This document shows, piece after piece, positions 32,101 to 40,615 of a stretch of DNA of 64,000 nt. Position 1 is the first letter of the stretch. Every line of letters starts with the position of its first letter. Location of the stretch: NCBI GenBank assembly GCA_019192545.1, contig JAHCMI010000006.1, positions 62,001-126,000 of the forward strand, read 5' to 3'. The notes beneath the pieces were generated by a model. It was not told the DNA's origin, did no database searches, and saw nothing but the letters and a program-made list of their open reading frames with translations. A program made the translations under genes and the position numbers. Origin of the DNA: Rivularia sp. MS3. Lineage in GTDB: Bacteria; Cyanobacteriota; Cyanobacteriia; Cyanobacteriales; Nostocaceae.

Positions 32101-32143
32101 AGGGTTTTGAAAATAGGAAATAAATTATTTCCCTCAAAACCCT
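32101..32143 (-). terminator. Strong imperfect hairpin, probable terminator of the PepSY gene
   Basis: AGGGTTTTGA (32101-32110) pairs with TCAAAACCCT (32134-32143), with a further GGAAATAA/TTATTTCC inner stem. Read on the minus strand it is followed by TTTTC. It lies 147 bp downstream of the PepSY gene stop. Confidence 0.55.
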
Positions 32144-32289
32144 GGTATCAGCGTGAGTCAAGCGCTGTTGGGATGAACAAAGTCTTTATCTGCTAACTTC
32201 GTAAGAGATTGATTTAAAGCACAGATGCGATTGTTAAAGAAGATTGCTTCTCTAATCTATCCTTGACGAACTTTGCTTTGATACTACTG

Positions 32290-32751
32290 TTAGTCTTTGT
32301 CTGTATCGGGAACTTGGATACTGCTTTTAGGTCGATTAGCTTCTGCTGCTTCATCATCTTCTTGGCTTTCGTCCTCGGTATAAAGAACTTTACCGTTACC
32401 AGCATCAACAATTACTTCTTTTTTGCCAATCTCGACTTCATACACGAGATTACCATCTTCATTTTCTAATTCAACTTCACTAGCTTGTCCTCCTATCTCT
32501 GCTTCAGCTGCTGCTTTCGCTTGTTCGGGGGTGATTTTGGCTAAAGATTTGTATTTAGCCATTTCTTGTTTTTCTTCTAAGTCGTCATTTATTTCACCAT
32601 CACCATCGCTTGCTTGAGCGATAGTAGTTTGGTATTGAGGAACTGTTAACTGCGAATTGGTTTGTTTTGCAGAAACGTTACGAGCTAAACCAGCAAAACC
32701 TAAAGTACCTACCAAAGCTGCGGTTAGAGCGATTTTTTTGGTTGTATTCAT
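32290..32751 (-). CDS. PepSY domain protein, exported
   Basis: A 153-residue protein with a cleavable signal peptide (1-28, ending near NVSAKQ). The single PepSY domain (about 65-125) shows KITPEQAKAAAEAEIGG, LENEDGNLVYEVEIGKKEVIVDAGNGKVL, typical of small periplasmic PepSY proteins. The tail is acidic (SQEDDEAAEANR) and ends in a polar strand. Such proteins may inhibit proteases or bind cations in the periplasm. Two AAGAA blocks 11 bp apart (32806-32821) stand before a TATAGT -10-like hexamer on the minus strand, suggesting control by an OmpR-type regulator. Confidence 0.85.
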   Translation of the reverse strand: MNTTKKIALTAALVGTLGFAGLARNVSAKQTNSQLTVPQYQTTIAQASDGDGEINDDLEEKQEMAKYKSLAKITPEQAKAAAEAEIGGQASEVELENEDGNLVYEVEIGKKEVIVDAGNGKVLYTEDESQEDDEAAEANRPKSSIQVPDTDKD

Positions 32752-33134
32752 GATGTAATTTGTCCTTGTTCTATGTTTGTGATTTCACTATAGATACAAA
32801 CTGTCAAGAACTTGATAAGAATCTGATTAATTATGTCAGAGATGTTAAATGTAGCGTTTGAGTTATTACAATGAACAGTAAGGTTTTTATTCCCTGCCAT
32901 ATCTTTCCAAGTTCTTGATTTTCTCTCTCTATAGTTAAACCGCAAGTTAGGTTGTATATCGCTTGATAGCAAACAAAAACAACAGCGAGCATTCTCATGC
33001 TTTTAACTTTTACCTTCCCAGTACATGAAATCTGAAATTTAGTCTATGGAACTGAGTTACTTTTACTGCATAAAGTTAATTTTGAAGTTGTTTAAGTAAC
33101 TTTGTTTGTTCATCCTCAGAAATAAAGGAGCCAA
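32752..33134. other. Divergent promoter region between PepSY and bestrophin genes
   Basis: About 380 bp without a convincing gene. A short open frame on the minus strand (32748-32972) lacks any homology-like pattern and overlaps the PepSY promoter, so I leave it out. It should hold both promoters, and the bestrophin leader ends in AAAGGAG 6 bp before its ATG. Confidence 0.6.
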
Positions 33135-34109
33135 ATGAAATTCTTAAGTCAAAAAAGTGGTTCTTCAAGGACTTGGAAGCAAAAATTTAATTTCCACACT
33201 GGTGAAAGATTAAATTTGTTTCAATTAATTTTACGACTTCAAGGTTCAAATGTAGCAAACATCATTCCTTGGATAGCGTTTTCAACTGGATACAGTTTGA
33301 TTATTACCTTATTGGATTATCATGAAAAACATTTACCACTGCCAAAAATAAGTGCTGGTATTTCTAATATTGTTTTGAGCTTCAATCTTATTTTAAGTTT
33401 TCTATTAGTTTTTCGAGTAAATGCAGCTTATGACCGATATTGGGAAGGTCGAAAATTATGGGGAGCTTTAATAAATTCAGTTCGTAATTTGACTCGTAAA
33501 ATTATAATAATTATTGAGGTTAGCTCAAAACAAAATCAATTAGAAAAAGAAGAAATTTTGAGGCTGATAGTTGCTTTTACCGTAGCTTTGAAGTTACATT
33601 TGCGTCGTGAACCACCAGATAAACAATTAATGATGCTGATGTCTTCATATCGATATGCAAAACTTCAAAATACTAGTAATATTCCACTTGAAATTATTCT
33701 TTGGATTGAAGAATATTTGCAAGAGCAGTATCGCCGAAATTTTATCAATGTATATCAACTAAATACCTTACAAAAGCTAGTTGACAACTTAGTAGATATT
33801 TTGGGTGGTTGCGAGCGAATTTTAAAAACACCAACACCTTTAGCTATTTCAATTTTACTTAAACAAATGTTGGTACTTTATTTTCTCAGTTTACCCATTG
33901 AAATGGTTGAAACTTTAAAATGGTGGACAGTTCCCGCAATTGCTATTATTAGTTTAATGTTCTTCGGAATTGAGGATATCGGCTCTGAGCTAGAAAATCC
34001 TTTTGGATGTGACCCAAATAATCTACCTTTGGATTTAATTTGTAATGCAATATATACCAATGTTGAAGACTTAATCAAATCTCAAGAATCGTTACCAATC
34101 TCTGAATAG
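33135..34109 (+). CDS. Bestrophin-family (UPF0187) anion channel
   Basis: A 324-residue protein. The first membrane block (about 35-60), the VFRVNAAYDRYWEGRKLWG signature (96-114) and NSVRNLTRKI (116-125) are characteristic of bacterial bestrophins, which form pentameric anion channels. A second membrane pair lies at about 225-275 (LYFLSLPIEMVETLKWW, PAIAIISLMFFGIEDIG). The end contains ELENPFGCDPNNLPLD, the conserved acidic turn of the family. In cyanobacteria and algae some members carry bicarbonate or Cl- into thylakoids; here the ion is unknown. A GGAG ribosome site is 6 bp before the ATG. Neighbours do not specify its role. Confidence 0.87.
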   Translation: MKFLSQKSGSSRTWKQKFNFHTGERLNLFQLILRLQGSNVANIIPWIAFSTGYSLIITLLDYHEKHLPLPKISAGISNIVLSFNLILSFLLVFRVNAAYDRYWEGRKLWGALINSVRNLTRKIIIIIEVSSKQNQLEKEEILRLIVAFTVALKLHLRREPPDKQLMMLMSSYRYAKLQNTSNIPLEIILWIEEYLQEQYRRNFINVYQLNTLQKLVDNLVDILGGCERILKTPTPLAISILLKQMLVLYFLSLPIEMVETLKWWTVPAIAIISLMFFGIEDIGSELENPFGCDPNNLPLDLICNAIYTNVEDLIKSQESLPISE

Positions 34110-34192
34110 AAACTATTGAAGTAAATTGCGAATACAAATTGTTACTGATTAGTTTTGATAATATTTTCAAATTGAATTTGACTCCTCATATC

Positions 34193-34468
34193 TTATAAAG
34201 TCCATAAAACAAACATTAGAATTGCAGCAAGTATTAAAGAAATTATAATCGCGTAATCAAACCGGCGATTAAAAATTCCAATAGCAAAAATAATCAATAC
34301 AAATAACAAAAATACACCAATATAAATGGCATATTCTCCACTTTTATCAATTAGAGGATCGCTTTGAGGTGGTAGATTCTCGGATTGGTTTATTTGAGCT
34401 ACAAATATCTTTAGTTTTTGTAGCAGTTTGATTTGATTTGCAATTTCCAGGCTTTTAAAGGGTATCAT
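34193..34468 (-). CDS. Small membrane protein behind NDH-2
   Basis: A 91-residue protein. An N-terminal amphipathic helix (1-25) and a polar linker (NQSENLPPQSDPLIDKSG) precede two hydrophobic segments (about 46-66 and 71-89). It begins 17 bp after the stop of the NDH-2 gene on the same strand, so the two are probably cotranscribed. I do not recognise the family. A role as a membrane anchor or small partner of the NADH dehydrogenase is an inference from spacing alone. Confidence 0.6.
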   Translation of the reverse strand: MIPFKSLEIANQIKLLQKLKIFVAQINQSENLPPQSDPLIDKSGEYAIYIGVFLLFVLIIFAIGIFNRRFDYAIIISLILAAILMFVLWTL

Positions 34469-34484
34469 CTTTTAATAATTAACA

Positions 34485-35924
34485 TTACTTATTAAACTGT
34501 TCTTGAGTCGGTTGGGGTTGTCTTGGGGGCTGTGTTGTCCTAAATGCCCAAACTAAACCTGTAAGTAATGATAAGCCTAGAAAAATACCAGCTACCTTTA
34601 TAGTAAATGCATTATCTGAGCGTCTTTGATTTCTTGCTATAGATGTCCGGGATTTTAACTGAGGTTGCGGTTGATGATAGCGATGGAAAATTTCGTCGGT
34701 TAGCCATTCTGTTGTAGCTTTAAAGTTATGTACTGGAGTCGGCAACATTTCCAAATAAGTAGCGTTACGGATTAAATCTCCGGTTTTTCCGTTGATTTGC
34801 AGCTTATTAAACAAGTTGGCAACCCCGTTACCTAATCCTAGCTTCATTAGGGTTCCCCTCAAGTTAACTTTCACGGGTGCCGGTTCTTTCCCTTGTGATA
34901 GAGCAATAAGATTATCCGCAATCCCTGCTCCTTGTTGATAAGCTACTTGGGCTACAGGTGGTAAAGATTTATCTTGGACGATCGCACAATCTCCAGCAGC
35001 AAAAACATCGGGGAAATCTGGTAACTGTAGCGTTGAAGTAACCAGAGGTAAACCGTGCTTATCTCGATGTTCTGCGGGAATCGGCAAGTTATTGATTAAA
35101 GGATTAGTTGCCGTACCTGCCGTCCAGATTGTTGTCTGCGTCAATATTTGAGCTTTTTGGTCTTTTGACTGATACTCCAAGCAATCAGTACTTACTGTAT
35201 TAACTTTGACACCGAGAAGTAATTCAACCGGAACGGTACGACTTTGCAAGGCTTTAAGAGCAGTTTCTTGAAGATGAGCGTTAATATCTCCTTTAAGAAT
35301 CTCTTCACCGTGATTGACTAACACAATACGGATATCATCGATATTGCCTCCTAACTTTGCATACCAACTCGGTAATAAATCCGCCAAAGTTGCTGCCATC
35401 TCTACTCCCGAAGGTCCTGCACCCACTACCGCTACTGTAAGTAAGGCTTGCCGTTGAGTTGGATTTTTTACTAGAGTTGCCTGTTGCAAACAACTCTGGA
35501 GGTGTTGTCCTAAACTAACTGCATCCTCTCTTGTCCGAAAAGGAAAAGCGTATTGTTTTGCACCCTCTGTACCGAAGTAACCTTGAAGACTACCTACTCC
35601 TAACACTAAATATTGATAGTCGTAGTGTAAACCAGAAGCAAGTTCTACCCGATGCTGCTGTAGGTCAATATTCGTTGCTTTATCTTGTATAAAAGTGACT
35701 TTGCTTCCCTTTAACAGTTCTTGGTAGCGGGGTAAAACCTGTTCGTCCTCCATTTCGACCGTTAAATACTCATAGAGCAGAGGTTTAAAAACGAACCTTT
35801 CTTGCGAGTCTATTAGGATAATAGGGTTTTGATAATGTCGATGATTTAAATGCAAAGCAGTGAAAAGACCAACAAAGCCCCCTCCCACAATTACAGTAGA
35901 TTTAGACTTTAATGAATCAGTCAT
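34485..35924 (-). CDS. Type II NAD(P)H dehydrogenase (NDH-2)
   Basis: A 479-residue two-dinucleotide-fold flavoprotein. The FAD-binding GGGFVGL (14-20) and NAD-binding VVGAGPSGVEMA (about 165-176) motifs are intact, and the FAGDCA-type segment PDVFAAGDCAI (near 308-318) binds FAD. A C-terminal membrane helix (about 440-463, VAGIFLGLSLLTGLVWAF) tethers it. It transfers electrons from NAD(P)H to plastoquinone without proton pumping. The small membrane gene downstream is probably cotranscribed. With quinol oxidases elsewhere in the window it could complete a non-pumping NADH to O2 route. Confidence 0.92.
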   Translation of the reverse strand: MTDSLKSKSTVIVGGGFVGLFTALHLNHRHYQNPIILIDSQERFVFKPLLYEYLTVEMEDEQVLPRYQELLKGSKVTFIQDKATNIDLQQHRVELASGLHYDYQYLVLGVGSLQGYFGTEGAKQYAFPFRTREDAVSLGQHLQSCLQQATLVKNPTQRQALLTVAVVGAGPSGVEMAATLADLLPSWYAKLGGNIDDIRIVLVNHGEEILKGDINAHLQETALKALQSRTVPVELLLGVKVNTVSTDCLEYQSKDQKAQILTQTTIWTAGTATNPLINNLPIPAEHRDKHGLPLVTSTLQLPDFPDVFAAGDCAIVQDKSLPPVAQVAYQQGAGIADNLIALSQGKEPAPVKVNLRGTLMKLGLGNGVANLFNKLQINGKTGDLIRNATYLEMLPTPVHNFKATTEWLTDEIFHRYHQPQPQLKSRTSIARNQRRSDNAFTIKVAGIFLGLSLLTGLVWAFRTTQPPRQPQPTQEQFNK

Positions 35925-36196
35925 TTTTTAGAGAGTTTAAATTACTCAACATTGGAATTGCCAATACAATAGAAAAAACTAGTATTTCTTTTCTATTATT
36001 TCTTGTTCTATTTTTAAATTTATCAGATATTTTCGCTTCAGACAGACTTGACTGGGGTTGAAAACCCCAGTCTAATAGCTAAAGTCCTATAAATAGGACT
36101 AAAAAAATTAACATCGGGATATTCATTAGCTACCACTCAGAACTAATGTGACGCAGTAATAGTATTCCACCACATTAATCCTTTGGGGTGTTGTTT

Positions 36197-36253
36197 GTAG
36201 TTGCGCTTCAGCGCCTCATATTCCGGCATCGGGAGGCGCTGAAGCGCAACTAC
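36197..36253. repeat. Long hairpin with a perfect 21-bp stem
   Basis: Bases 36197-36217 and 36233-36253 are perfectly complementary (GTAGTTGCGCTTCAGCG...), with a 15-nt loop. An outer pair CACATTAAT/ATTAATGTG (near 36172 and 36268) extends the symmetry. It should form a cruciform or very stable RNA stem. Confidence 0.85.
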
Positions 36254-36357
36254 GAACCCATAATAATTAATGTGCTGGGTTCGTAATAGTGCTTAAGTAC
36301 AAAAGTTTTACGTGGTATTCCCCAGTCCTCTTAAGAGGACTTTTGCTATTAGACAGG

Positions 36358-36401
36358 AGAGCAGCGCGGTCTTGGGGGTTTCCCCCATGAGCGACTGCGG
36401 G
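36358..36401 (+). mobile_element. 44-bp small repeat nested in a palindrome
   Basis: AGAGCAGCGCG...GCGACTGCGGG interrupts the sequence GCTATTAGnCAGG | GACTTGCAGTCCCTGG. An uninterrupted version of this, in opposite orientation, stands at 23139-23168. The middle is a GGGGGTTTCCCCC hairpin. The ends are identical to those of the 100-bp element at 22808-22907. Confidence 0.75.
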
Positions 36402-36458
36402 GACTTGCAGTCCCTGGCGGATTATACATTCACCCACCAATTTTAATGTGATAAACCA

Positions 36459-36959
36459 CTAGACCTCTTGCCCTTTCGCTTTTTCTAAAGCAGCTCTTAA
36501 GCTTTCCTCATCTGCTTTTGATAATGAGGTTCGCAGTACTTTACCACCGAAAGGACGCAGTTCTGTTAAAACTTTGTCCGGTGTAACTTTTTCTACCAAA
36601 ATAAACAGAGCCGATGTTCCTGGTTCTATAGTTTTACCTAAATCCTTGATAAAGCTATCATCAATACCCACGTCAGTGAATGCACCACTTATAGCTCCGC
36701 TTGCCATTCCAGCCGCAACCCCTAACAATGGATTCATAAATATTAAACCTATTAATAACCCCCAAAAACTACCACTGACGGCTCCTTCGCTTACTAAATC
36801 GTAGGTTTGTTTGATTCTAACTTTGCCTTTATTATTTTTAATTACAACAACTGCATCTTCAAGATCGACTAGATGCTCTTTTTGCATTTGTCCTAATCTA
36901 TGTAAAACTTCATCGGCTTTCAATTCGTTATCAAAGCCAACGACAATTAAATCGCTCAT
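36459..36959 (-). CDS. DUF1269 domain protein
   Basis: A 166-residue protein of the DUF1269 family. The N-terminal ferredoxin-like part (1-55) has MSDLIVVGFDNELKADEVL; a Gly-rich hydrophobic segment (about 60-95, GSFWGLLIGLIFMNPLLGVAAGMASGAISGAFTD) is followed by the GIDDSFIKDLGKTIEPGTSALFILVE block typical of the family. Proteins of this kind accumulate under salt or general stress and attach to membranes; no molecular function is established. GGAG lies 5-8 bp upstream of the ATG. It is isolated between a repeat region and a small membrane gene on the same strand. Confidence 0.87.
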   Translation of the reverse strand: MSDLIVVGFDNELKADEVLHRLGQMQKEHLVDLEDAVVVIKNNKGKVRIKQTYDLVSEGAVSGSFWGLLIGLIFMNPLLGVAAGMASGAISGAFTDVGIDDSFIKDLGKTIEPGTSALFILVEKVTPDKVLTELRPFGGKVLRTSLSKADEESLRAALEKAKGQEV

Positions 36960-37054
36960 AGTTATCTCCTAGTAAAATAAAAGCGGTAAATGATTGGATT
37001 ATAAGTAGCTTCAGGTTTAATTTATTTCATGCTAACTATCAAAATCTACTGACT

Positions 37055-37207
37055 TTAACGGCGATTTTGAATAAAATTAAACACTAAAGAGAGGACGATG
37101 GTCAGTAAAAGACTGCTAATTACCGAGATATGAAGTTGGAAAAAGAAATTTAGCAATACCAAAACAATCGCAAAAACCGCGAGTTGCCAAAGGAAGCTTT
37201 TGTTCAT
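37055..37207 (-). CDS. Single-pass 50-residue membrane protein (paralogue B)
   Basis: Reading ATG at 37207 to TAA at 37055 gives MNKSFLWQLAVFAIVLVLLN and a continuation with HISVISSLLL and FNFIQNRR. It matches the 31269-31421 protein in length (50) and in most positions, while the codons differ widely. That implies selection at the protein level. It has one hydrophobic helix with a short basic N-terminus. There is no recognised function. The gene is separated by about 95 bp from the DUF1269 gene upstream and is read in the same direction. Confidence 0.68.
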   Translation of the reverse strand: MNKSFLWQLAVFAIVLVLLNFFFQLHISVISSLLLTIVLSLVFNFIQNRR

Positions 37208-37426
37208 AGCTACAAGAAAATTATGTAAAACTATCGGAAGTTAAAGACATTGCTTGTTTTTCTATCGAAAAATGGCTAAAACTGCACGGCACTTAATTTT
37301 AATTCTCTTACTTTAATCAGAATTAAACAACAAATAAAATTTATCTAATCAATAAACATCAGATTAAGTTCCATTAAGAAAGATATCGAGAGTTTCGACT
37401 TTGGCAAACAGCCCAATAATTAATTG

Positions 37427-38350
37427 TTAAGTTTGTTGTATACCTCGCGTCTTCAGCTCTATTGCGTACAATGATTTACCAGCAGCTATAAATAAAGAAT
37501 TGCCTGATTTTCCCCCAAAGGTAAGGTTAGCGCAGGTCTGGGGAACCATAATTTTACCCAAACGAGTCCCATCAGATGTGTACACCTGCACGCTATCCTC
37601 AGAACTGGTGAAAATATTGCCATGTTCGTCTACACAGAAACCATCGGGTTGACCGGGTTCTATAATTGCAAACACGCGCCCGTTTGTTACTCTTTTACCA
37701 TCTACAACATCATAGACGCGAATATAATGATGTTGTTGTGGATGCTCGAAGGCAGAGGTATCGGATACGTACAGCAGGCTTTCGTCTGGACTAAAGGCAA
37801 TTCCGTTAGGACGCTCCATCTCCGTAATTACAGCATCAATTTCCTCTGTTTCTGGGTCAAACCGATACACGAAACTTCCTGGTTGTTCTTCGTTCCCACC
37901 ATATCCTTGATTGGGTTGAGTCAATCCAAATGGTGGGTCGGTAAACCATATTGTACCGTCACTTTTGACTACCAAATCATTGGGACTATTAAGACGATTA
38001 CCTTGATAGCGGTCTACCAAAATATTCCATTGTCCATCTCGTTCGCGACGCACGATTCCGCGATCGCCATGCGAACAAGCAACTATTCGTCCTTTTCGGT
38101 CGCGATAATTGCCATTTTGATAATGCGATGGTTTGCGAATAATCGAAACACCATCACTTGCACTCCACCGGAACAAGCAGTTAGCATTAACATCACTCCA
38201 AACAACGCTATCGTCCTCTTGGAAATAAACCGGACCTTCGCTATGAATTTCACCTTCGGCAATTTTGACTACTGTTGCATCTGGATTAATTAGCGATAAT
38301 ATCCGCTGGTCATATATCTTAATAGTTTCACTTGCAATAATTTCAGACAT
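37427..38350 (-). CDS. SMP-30/gluconolactonase family protein
   Basis: A 307-residue six-bladed propeller hydrolase from ATG 38350 (MSEIIASETIK), with AAAGG 8 bp before it. An in-frame ATG 15 bp upstream is less well placed. Metal ligands typical of the family are visible: Glu38 in SEGPVYF, Asn124 in NSPNDLV and Asp near 200 in SPDESLLYVSDTS. The segments TIWFTDPPFGL and PDGFCVDEHGNIF are family hallmarks. The enzyme opens sugar lactones such as glucono-1,5-lactone with a divalent cation. A glucose 1-dehydrogenase-like SDR and glucoamylases lie within 12 kb, which suits a glucose to gluconate path. Confidence 0.85.
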   Translation of the reverse strand: MSEIIASETIKIYDQRILSLINPDATVVKIAEGEIHSEGPVYFQEDDSVVWSDVNANCLFRWSASDGVSIIRKPSHYQNGNYRDRKGRIVACSHGDRGIVRRERDGQWNILVDRYQGNRLNSPNDLVVKSDGTIWFTDPPFGLTQPNQGYGGNEEQPGSFVYRFDPETEEIDAVITEMERPNGIAFSPDESLLYVSDTSAFEHPQQHHYIRVYDVVDGKRVTNGRVFAIIEPGQPDGFCVDEHGNIFTSSEDSVQVYTSDGTRLGKIMVPQTCANLTFGGKSGNSLFIAAGKSLYAIELKTRGIQQT

Positions 38351-38365
38351 AGGAAAACCTTTCAT

Positions 38366-38773
38366 CTGCCTACTTTTAACTGTCTTAGAGTCGCTTTTCT
38401 TGCTAAAACCACGCTCTGACTACTTCTGACTTAAAAAATTGCTAAAATTTACTAAACTTGCTTGATTTTTTACCTATCGCTTGGCTTATTTAGCAAAAAA
38501 TATGGCTTGAATTCTTTGTCTCATCAAAACTTTTTTCTCATGGTTTAACCTCATACCGTAGACATAGATTCTATAAATAACTTGATAGCGCAGCCTTTTC
38601 CAGAGGGACATAAATTAAAAAAGGAAACAGAGAAAAACATAATAAACATCTCATTCTGATGATAGATGTTGTGGCTTATGGCAAGCCATAGGCTAAATTC
38701 AGCGCTACAAGTTATTTCTGTTTAAATTTCTTTAAATTTCACAAAATATTACATTTAAAAAGGAACTGTTTTT
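38366..38773. other. Divergent intergenic region
   Basis: About 400 bp between the lactonase and the VOC genes, read outward in both directions. Near 38721-38740 a 10-bp direct repeat TTTAAATTTC occurs twice in tandem. It stands about 35 bp before the VOC start, a position suitable for a dimeric regulator. A GCTTATGG-CAAG-CCATAGGC hairpin lies at 38673-38692. No gene was found. Confidence 0.55.
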
Positions 38774-39709
38774 ATGAATATACCCGTTCGTACCATACAG
38801 GTGCAAAAAATCCGAAGTATTGGATTAACGGTGATAGATGCTGAAGAATCCAAAGATTTCTATACAAAAGCACTGTTGTTTAAACCTATTTCAGATATAA
38901 CTGTTGAAGGACAATACAGCGACCTCGAAGGAGTTACCGATACAAAAATTCGCATTGTCACCTTGCAACTGGGTGATGAAACTATCGAGTTGATGCAATA
39001 TCTCGATATTAAGGGAAAACCAATCCCCAAAGATTCACAAAGTAATGACTTGTGGTTTCAACATATGGCAATTGTAGTCAGCGATATGGATGCTGCTTAT
39101 ACACATTTACAGTCTTATCCTATTGACCGAATCTCGGATAAACCTCAGACAATCCCACAATCCAATCAAACTGCGGGGGGTGTTCGAGCTTTCAAATTTA
39201 AAGACCCCAACGGTCACGATTTAGAATTAATTTGGTTTCCTCCAGATAAAGGACAAGATAAATGGCATAGCGATACTGAAGGTTTGTTTCTCGGAATTGA
39301 CCATAGCGCAGTGACTATTGCGAATACCGAGCAAAGTCTCCAGTTTTACCAGGATATCTTGGGAATGCAAGTAGAAAGCAGCAGTCTCAATCAAGGTGAA
39401 ACCCAAGCCCGTCTTGATGGTTTACCCGAAGCTGAAGTCAAAGTTACAGGATTGCGACCGGCTCAAGGTGGTTTGGGAATTGAACTACTTGACTATATTA
39501 AACCTGGAAATGGTCGCCCTATACCCAACGACCAAAAAAGTTACGATATTCCCCATATGCAAGTCGAGTTTGTGGTTAATGATATTGAGAAAGCAGTAGA
39601 TATACTCAAGCAGAACCAAGTTGAATTTGTCTCGTCGCAACTCGTAAAACATCAAGGTTGCTTAATCAAAGACCCGAACGGACACGCTATATTATTAATT
39701 ATGCAATGA
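38774..39709 (+). CDS. Two-domain VOC (glyoxalase/dioxygenase) superfamily protein
   Basis: A 311-residue protein formed of two VOC repeats. Domain 1 (about 10-155) has IGLTVIDAEESKDFY and FQHMAIVVSDMDAAY, ending with PNGHDLELIWFP. Domain 2 (about 175-311) has LGIDHSAVTIANTEQSLQFY, DIPHMQVEFVVNDIEKA and PNGHAILLIMQ. Each repeat has the beta-alpha-beta3 pattern, and the His/Glu positions (QHM, ELM/ELL) could form a metal site. Possible activities include ring-opening dioxygenase, glyoxalase or isomerase; the sequence does not decide. AAGGA precedes the ATG by 7 bp. The gene is a single transcription unit with a large gap behind. Confidence 0.82.
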   Translation: MNIPVRTIQVQKIRSIGLTVIDAEESKDFYTKALLFKPISDITVEGQYSDLEGVTDTKIRIVTLQLGDETIELMQYLDIKGKPIPKDSQSNDLWFQHMAIVVSDMDAAYTHLQSYPIDRISDKPQTIPQSNQTAGGVRAFKFKDPNGHDLELIWFPPDKGQDKWHSDTEGLFLGIDHSAVTIANTEQSLQFYQDILGMQVESSSLNQGETQARLDGLPEAEVKVTGLRPAQGGLGIELLDYIKPGNGRPIPNDQKSYDIPHMQVEFVVNDIEKAVDILKQNQVEFVSSQLVKHQGCLIKDPNGHAILLIMQ

Positions 39710-40615
39710 AATAAATTTATAATTATTCTTACCAATCAAAAAACCTGTACGCAAAAGGGTGTAGAGACGTAGCAGTGCTACGTCTTTGCTACGTCCCTAC
39801 ATAGGGTTATATCAGACTAACAAGCGAATGATAAATCTAATTTGTCAGAACCATAAAAAATAATGTTTGCAAATTATCGATATTTCAGAGACTCTGATGA
39901 GTCTGATTTAATGTTGTAGTTTCTCTATAAAATACTCTTATCGGACGATAAACAGGCTACAGATTATCCTAAAAACAGTAGTTAATTTGCAAATAAGGAC
40001 TAGAAAAGGGTTTTAAAATCAAAAAACTAATTATTTCTTTAGTTTTATCATCAATAAACAAATTTTATTAAATCGATTAAAGCAAATAATTGTATTAATT
40101 AGGTTGTTATTTACGCTATTATTTGATGTAAAATTCAAGCTAAATATTTTTATTATTCAAAATCTATCGAAAGATAGACCAAAGCTGTTGATATATTTAT
40201 GTATGCTCTCAATAGTATTGCTTGAAGAAATTGAATCAAACCATTAAATAGACTGGTATTCGTATTTTTTGCTCTTGCATATACGATGCATACAAAGGCA
40301 TAACTTCGTAATAACTCTTAATAATTGCGAAATTTTGATTAAATCAAGGTTTTTAATTATTAACAATACATTTCGTTTTTGCAAAAAAACAAACACTATC
40401 ATTAGGTATTAAGTATTAAAAAAGCTACTTTTTTGCAAGACAAAGCATTTGAGTAAACTGACAAAAATCTTTACTTAAGTTAACAAAATAATTTCATCTT
40501 GATTTCATTTAATTGTGAGAAAGTAAAAATATGCAGAATTCAAGTTAGGAATAGAAGAAACTCGGACTAAAACTTTTGACAGCTAAGAATTTGCAAAAAA
40601 AATAGAAAATTAATT
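39710..40615. other. Long gene-free interval upstream of the glucose-dehydrogenase-like gene
   Basis: About 900 bp with no supported gene. Near its start is a repeat hairpin (39761-39800) in which GTAGAGACGTAGCA can pair with either of two TGCTACGTC copies. The centre is AT-rich with many stops. The last 140 bp carry a TTTCAT-N5-TTTCAT promoter box. The length and AT content suggest a long regulated leader or a decayed segment. Confidence 0.6.
40480..40508 (+). promoter_or_regulatory. TTTCAT-N5-TTTCAT response-regulator-like box
   Basis: TTAACAAAATA is followed by TTTCAT (40492-40497), five bases and TTTCAT (40503-40508). The arrangement parallels 29792-29817 in order, spacing and flanking GAGAAAGTAAAA. 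It ends 107 bp before the ATG of the SDR gene, consistent with activation of a long 5' leader. Confidence 0.55.

Larger units (their letters stand above)
35925..36458. other. Repeat-filled interval between NDH-2 and DUF1269 genes
   Basis: About 530 bp without a gene. It contains a GGGGTTGAAAACCCC hairpin (36056-36070), an AGTCCTATAAATAGGACT palindrome (36083-36100) identical to that at 23172-23189, the 21-bp-stem hairpin (36197-36253), GTCCTCTTAAGAGGAC (36325-36340) and a nested element (36358-36401). It appears to be a hot spot for palindromic repeats. Confidence 0.75.

Noticed and set aside
32748-32972. 74-codon minus-strand open frame upstream of the PepSY gene
   Set aside because: It covers the PepSY promoter with its 11-bp repeats and shows no family pattern or ribosome site.
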